Shown in pieces: positions 5,691-8,621 of a stretch of DNA of 8,621 nucleotides. This DNA is from Faecalibacterium sp. GTDB taxonomy: Bacteria; Bacillota; Clostridia; Oscillospirales; Ruminococcaceae. Numbering within the stretch: position 1 is the stretch's first letter; each line of letters starts with the position of its first letter. The DNA lies in NCBI GenBank assembly GCA_017483235.1, contig JAFULE010000007.1, forward strand, positions 1 through 8,621, in the 5' to 3' direction. Both the position numbers and the translations under genes were made by a program. The notes beneath the pieces were generated by a model. That model was given only the letters and a program-made list of their open reading frames with translations, was not told the origin of the DNA and searched no databases.

Positions 5691-7046
5691 TTATCTCTTG
5701 CTTTGTTTGGCAGCAGGTTCTTCGGCAGGGGGCTTGGGGGGCGTGCCGGGCAGCCGCAGCTCGGCCACGCGGGCAGCGCCGGTTTCGTCCACCGCATACA
5801 CGGTGTAACGGGCGCCCGGGGTAAGCAGGGCGGCTGGCAGCTTCACGCCGCCGTCATTCAGCGGCTCCAACCGCACAAAGGTGCGGCCGGCAGTGGTGGC
5901 ATGGGCCACCCCATCATGGGCGGCAGCGGCCACCCAGCCGTCAAAGTCTTCGGGCAGGGGCCAGGGATCGCCCCGGCGGTCAAACTGATATTCGCCCGGT
6001 TCGACACCCGGTTTCAGGGCACAGGTCACCCGGCTGGGGCGGGTGCCGTGGAAGCCGTGGGGCCGCCGGCGCAGCGCCACAATGCGGCCGGTAAATACCC
6101 GGCGGAAATCCTCCAGCGAAAGGGTGCGGGCTACTTCGCCCGGTTCGGCGCTGGGGTCGTGGAACAGCACAATGTCGTTGTGGCGGTTTTCGTCGTGGGA
6201 AAACCCATACACACCCACCCAGTGGGTGTCGCCATCCCGGGCGTTGGGCAGTTCCAGTTCGGCTGCAGCGGCAAAGCCGCTGCGAATTTCGGTGCGCAGG
6301 TCTTTGATATCGGCCCAAAGCTGCAGGCAGCGGTAGCCGCAGCTGCTGACCATGGCCGCCGCATAGGCTGCATTGCGGCAGCTGGCGGTGGCACCGTCGC
6401 TCATGCCGTAGGCCAGCTCTTCGGGCAGGATATCTTCGCCGTAGCGGTTGAGCATGGCGGTCAGGATCACCGGCAGGTCCATGCTCAGGCCAAAGCTGGG
6501 GTCGCGGCTCTGCAGGCTGTATTCGGGCAGGTACAGGGTGCGGTTGACCGGCAGGCCATCCTGCTTTTCCCACGCAAGAGGCCGGGCCGAAGCACTCAGC
6601 AGCCGCAGGGTAGGGGTTTGCTTTTCATCATCGCTGTACAGATACACACGCAGCTGTACGCCGGTGCCGCCGCCCGGCACCGCCACCGTAATGCCGTCGC
6701 TCATGCAGAAGATGCGGTTGTCGGCGTAGCCGATGCTGCCCGGGCTGCGGCGGGGGTATTCGGGGCTCCATTTGCCAAATGTCATCCACTCGGTCCACAC
6801 GCCGCCGGCTAAAATACGGCACTGGGCCTCCACCACCGTTTTGGTGGGGGTGTTGGCGTTCCAGCTGACGTTCAGATTGCAGAAGGGAGGCAGGGCAAAT
6901 TCCGGCGAGGTATAACAGCCAAAGGGCATGTGGCGGCCGGCGTGGCCGTCCAGCACAATGCAGCCGTCCTGCAGGGTGACGTTATCCATGCTGCCCTTCG
7001 AAAAGGCCTCGGTGCCGCTTAAGATCAGGTTGTGGTTGGGGCCCAT
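5691..7046 (-). CDS. Peptidase C39-like protein lacking the catalytic Cys
   Basis: This 451-residue protein seems to have three parts. Residues 20-155 form a beta-rich N-terminal region. Residues 168-327 resemble the papain-like peptidase C39 family: LYLPEYSLQSRDPSFGLSMD (171-190), ITDSR-like helix at 193-201, ASCRNAAYAAAM (221-232), DTHWVGVYGFSHD (273-285) and LFHDPSA (294-300). Residues 400-432 look like a small beta domain before a Pro/Lys tail. The His (275) and Asp (297) of the expected triad are present. The Cys normally seen as CxPTS falls in GLSMDLP, where Ser188 or Leu stands instead, so it is probably not a peptidase. There is no signal peptide, which suggests a cytoplasmic location. 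The ATG at 7046 is chosen because GGGAGG lies 9 nt upstream; a GTG at 7106 would extend it by 20 residues but has a poor site. Family assignment is by pattern only. Confidence 0.6.
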   Translation of the reverse strand: MGPNHNLILSGTEAFSKGSMDNVTLQDGCIVLDGHAGRHMPFGCYTSPEFALPPFCNLNVSWNANTPTKTVVEAQCRILAGGVWTEWMTFGKWSPEYPRRSPGSIGYADNRIFCMSDGITVAVPGGGTGVQLRVYLYSDDEKQTPTLRLLSASARPLAWEKQDGLPVNRTLYLPEYSLQSRDPSFGLSMDLPVILTAMLNRYGEDILPEELAYGMSDGATASCRNAAYAAAMVSSCGYRCLQLWADIKDLRTEIRSGFAAAAELELPNARDGDTHWVGVYGFSHDENRHNDIVLFHDPSAEPGEVARTLSLEDFRRVFTGRIVALRRRPHGFHGTRPSRVTCALKPGVEPGEYQFDRRGDPWPLPEDFDGWVAAAAHDGVAHATTAGRTFVRLEPLNDGGVKLPAALLTPGARYTVYAVDETGAARVAELRLPGTPPKPPAEEPAAKQSKR

Positions 7047-7110
7047 GGCGCGGCACCTCCCTTCGGTTTTCTTTTCAAAATTCGGGCAGCAAGCCCAATT
7101 CATCACCTTA

Positions 7111-7139
7111 ATAATAGCCTTTTTTGGCTAATTTGGCAA
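7111..7139 (-). promoter_or_regulatory. Promoter for the C39-like / kinase-like unit
   Basis: On the minus strand TTGCCA (7134-7139), a 17-nt spacer and TATTAT (7111-7116) form a near-consensus promoter about 65 nt before the chosen ATG at 7046. Transcription would begin near 7103, close to the alternative GTG start at 7106, which further argues against that start. The spacer carries a TAGCC...GGCTA inverted repeat. Confidence 0.65.
7115..7130. promoter_or_regulatory. Inverted repeat inside promoter spacer (possible operator)
   Basis: TAGCC (7115-7119) and GGCTA (7126-7130) flank a run of six T residues. The dyad covers the last two bases of the -10 box and most of the spacer of the minus-strand promoter, where a bound repressor would block RNA polymerase. 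It is short, so chance or a weak terminator-like fold are alternatives. Confidence 0.3.
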
Positions 7140-7157
7140 GAGTGTATTGTATCCAGC

Positions 7158-7179
7158 GCATCTTTCGTACCGAAGATGC
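7158..7179. promoter_or_regulatory. Dyad symmetry in divergent spacer (possible operator)
   Basis: GCATCTT (7158-7164) and AAGATGC (7173-7179) are exact inverted repeats around an 8-bp centre containing GTAC. The site sits between the two divergent promoters, just upstream of the -35 region of the plsC promoter and about 19 nt upstream of the -35 box of the minus-strand promoter, a classic position for an activator or shared repressor. No regulator gene is adjacent, so its binder is unknown. Confidence 0.4.
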
Positions 7180-7207
7180 TGAAAAATTTATGATTTTATG
7201 CTAAAAT
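7179..7207 (+). promoter_or_regulatory. Extended -10 promoter for plsC
   Basis: TAAAAT (7202-7207) is preceded by TGC, giving an extended -10 box. CTGAAA (7179-7184), a 4/6 match to the -35 consensus, lies 17 nt upstream. The GTG start of plsC is 40 nt downstream. Confidence 0.55.
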
Positions 7208-7247
7208 AAGCACATCGCTTTGTGAAACGGAAAAGGAGGCGCCGGCT

Positions 7248-8015
7248 GTGATCGTTTTTTACGCGCTGCGCATGATCGTCTGGTTTGGATATTTCTTTGG
7301 TTACATGATCGTACACTACCCCACCCTGCGCCGGGGCGAAAAAGCCCTGCAGGTGGGTGACACGGACACGGTGCGGCAGATCGTGCTGGCCAACATCCCC
7401 AAATGGTGCAATACCCTGATGAAGATCGGCGGGGTGACCATGCAGGTAACCGGGCTGGAAAATATCCCTGCCCATACCAACTGCGTGTTTGTGGCCAACC
7501 ACCGGGGCATGTTTGATATTCCGGTCATGCTTACCGCGCTGGGGGCACCCCACGGTATTCTGGCCAAAAAGGAATCGGAAAAGATCCCGCTGGTCAACCG
7601 CTGGATGAAGCTGCTGGGCTGCGTGTTTGTAGACCGCAGCGATGTGCGCGCCAGCATGCGCGCGCTGAACGACGCCACCGAAACGGTGAAAAGCGGCCGA
7701 AGCTTCAGCGTGTTCCCCGAGGGCACCCGCTATAAAGGGGAGGAAGGCGGCATTGGCGAATTCAAGGGCGGGGCGTTCCGCATTGCCACCAAAAACAAGG
7801 TGCCGGTGGTGCCGGTGGCCATTGCGGGCAGCCGCGACCGGTTTGAAAAATACAAGTGCATCGTGCTGCCCGGCGTGATCCGGGTGCAGGTGTTGCCGCC
7901 CATCGACACCGCAGCACTCAGCCGCGAACAGCAGAAGACCCTGCCCGAAACGGTGCAGCAGCAGATCCATCAGGCCCTGCAGGCCATGCTGGCTGCCGAG
8001 AAAGAGATGGTATAA
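7248..8015 (+). CDS. plsC: 1-acyl-sn-glycerol-3-phosphate acyltransferase
   Basis: This 255-residue membrane enzyme is predicted to transfer a fatty acyl chain to the sn-2 position of lysophosphatidic acid, giving phosphatidic acid, the precursor of membrane phospholipids. A hydrophobic anchor spans about 2-23. The acyltransferase motifs follow in order: NHRGMFD (84-90, with catalytic His85 and Asp90), GCVFVDRSD (124-132), FPEGTR (156-161, binding the glycerol phosphate) and VPVVPVAI (185-192). The length is usual for PlsC. The start is GTG, with AGGAGG (7234-7239) 8 nt upstream. Another acyltransferase of the same superfamily is possible, but the motifs favour PlsC. Its stop is 2 nt before the next ATG, so the two genes are translationally coupled. 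Confidence 0.9.
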   Translation: MIVFYALRMIVWFGYFFGYMIVHYPTLRRGEKALQVGDTDTVRQIVLANIPKWCNTLMKIGGVTMQVTGLENIPAHTNCVFVANHRGMFDIPVMLTALGAPHGILAKKESEKIPLVNRWMKLLGCVFVDRSDVRASMRALNDATETVKSGRSFSVFPEGTRYKGEEGGIGEFKGGAFRIATKNKVPVVPVAIAGSRDRFEKYKCIVLPGVIRVQVLPPIDTAALSREQQKTLPETVQQQIHQALQAMLAAEKEMV

Positions 8016-8017
8016 CC

Positions 8018-8621
8018 ATGGCAAGCTACCAATACCTGCGCGACATCAAGGAAAGCGATCTTGCCCCCGATGCCGCCCCCGAATACACCAGAAAGCAAAA
8101 GCTGCAGAACTGGTGGCACTACCACTGGAAGCTGGTGCTGGGCGGGCTGCTGGCCGCCGCCATGGCAGTGTCCTTTGCAAAGGATGTGCTGTTCAAAGGC
8201 CCCCAACCGGACCATGTGATCAGTATTGTTGCCGCCCAGACTGTGCCCGAAGAGGTGTGCGCCGCACTGCAGCAGGCCCTTGCCCCCTATGCCGATGACC
8301 GCAACGGTGACGGCACTGCGGTGCTGGCGGTGCAGCACTACACCCTGAACTTTAACCCTGATACCGCCCTGACCGAAGGGGATGCCTATGCCCAGATGGC
8401 CGGTTCGACCCAGCTTTCGGCCGATTTTCAGTCCGGCACCAGTTATGTTTTTCTCGTGCAGGACCCCGCCGGCATGGTGGGTTACACCCAGGCCATGCAG
8501 TATCTGGATGGTACCCTGCCCCCGGAGGTTGACCCCGGGGATGAGGCTGCCCTGCAGGCGCTGATCGACCAGTGGCCGCAGATGTTTTATGCCTGGGGCG
8601 ACTGCCCGGTGCTGGCCGGGC
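8018..8621 (+). CDS. Single-pass membrane protein of unknown function (partial, runs off the window)
   Basis: The ATG at 8018 opens a frame that stays open for 201 codons to the window edge. Residues 1-36 are charged and end in WWHYHWK, a membrane helix spans about 37-54 (LVLGGLLAAAMAVSFA), and the rest is an acidic soluble domain expected outside the cell. This layout, a short cytoplasmic stub with aromatic residues before one helix, is common in uncharacterised Clostridia membrane proteins. A DRNGDG segment (94-99) is seen in the outer domain. I do not recognise the family. Ribosome entry is probably by coupling to plsC, since the upstream site (AAAGAG) is weak. The 3' end is missing. Confidence 0.85.
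   Translation, partial: MASYQYLRDIKESDLAPDAAPEYTRKQKLQNWWHYHWKLVLGGLLAAAMAVSFAKDVLFKGPQPDHVISIVAAQTVPEEVCAALQQALAPYADDRNGDGTAVLAVQHYTLNFNPDTALTEGDAYAQMAGSTQLSADFQSGTSYVFLVQDPAGMVGYTQAMQYLDGTLPPEVDPGDEAALQALIDQWPQMFYAWGDCPVLAG

Noticed and set aside
5166..6812. A 548-codon plus-strand open frame opposite the C39-like and kinase-like genes
   Set aside because: It spans parts of two well-supported minus-strand genes and their junction, has no ribosome binding site, and encodes a Gly/Ala/His/Gln-rich sequence without domain features. Long antisense frames are expected from the strong GC3 bias here.
7188..8024. A 278-codon minus-strand open frame opposite plsC
   Set aside because: The plus strand carries all PlsC motifs with a good ribosome binding site; the antisense product has no features.

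Overview
The window looks like chromosome from a GC-rich, strictly anaerobic Clostridia of the Oscillospiraceae/Ruminococcaceae type (Faecalibacterium, Subdoligranulum or Gemmiger relatives). This is inferred from an anaerobic-only ribonucleotide reductase activase, strong GC3 codon use, Gram-positive AGGAGG-type ribosome binding sites, and protein families common in that group (DUF1576, cytidylate kinase-like, DUF308). I see no transposase, integrase, phage gene, CRISPR array, tRNA or rRNA.

Left part (1-2824). The last codons of a plus-strand gene converge on nrdG (minus strand), with a perfect hairpin between them. A 264-bp divergent spacer holds one promoter for nrdG and one for a plus-strand polytopic membrane protein of the DUF1576 type, which shows an internal duplication. 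A short acidic protein of unknown function follows under its own TTGACA-type promoter. A strong hairpin terminator separates this block from the next.

Middle part (2837-7046). Four minus-strand genes run in the order: peptidase C39-like protein that has lost its catalytic Cys, cytidylate kinase-like protein, MATE-family exporter, and DUF308/HdeD-like membrane protein. The first two are 15 nt apart and the last two 28 nt apart. The 117-nt gap in the middle carries a 12-bp hairpin that could attenuate or split the unit. A TTGCCA-N17-TATTAT promoter precedes the first gene.

Right part (7248-8621). Divergent from that unit is a plus-strand pair: a PlsC-type 1-acylglycerol-3-phosphate acyltransferase and, 2 nt downstream, a single-pass membrane protein cut by the window edge. 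The 201-nt divergent spacer holds promoters in both directions and two dyad symmetries that could be operators.

Most of the window is ordinary housekeeping or accessory metabolism. The most unusual parts are the C39-like pseudo-peptidase with its cytidylate kinase-like partner, and the divergent control region beside them. I see no clearly new defence or mobile system.
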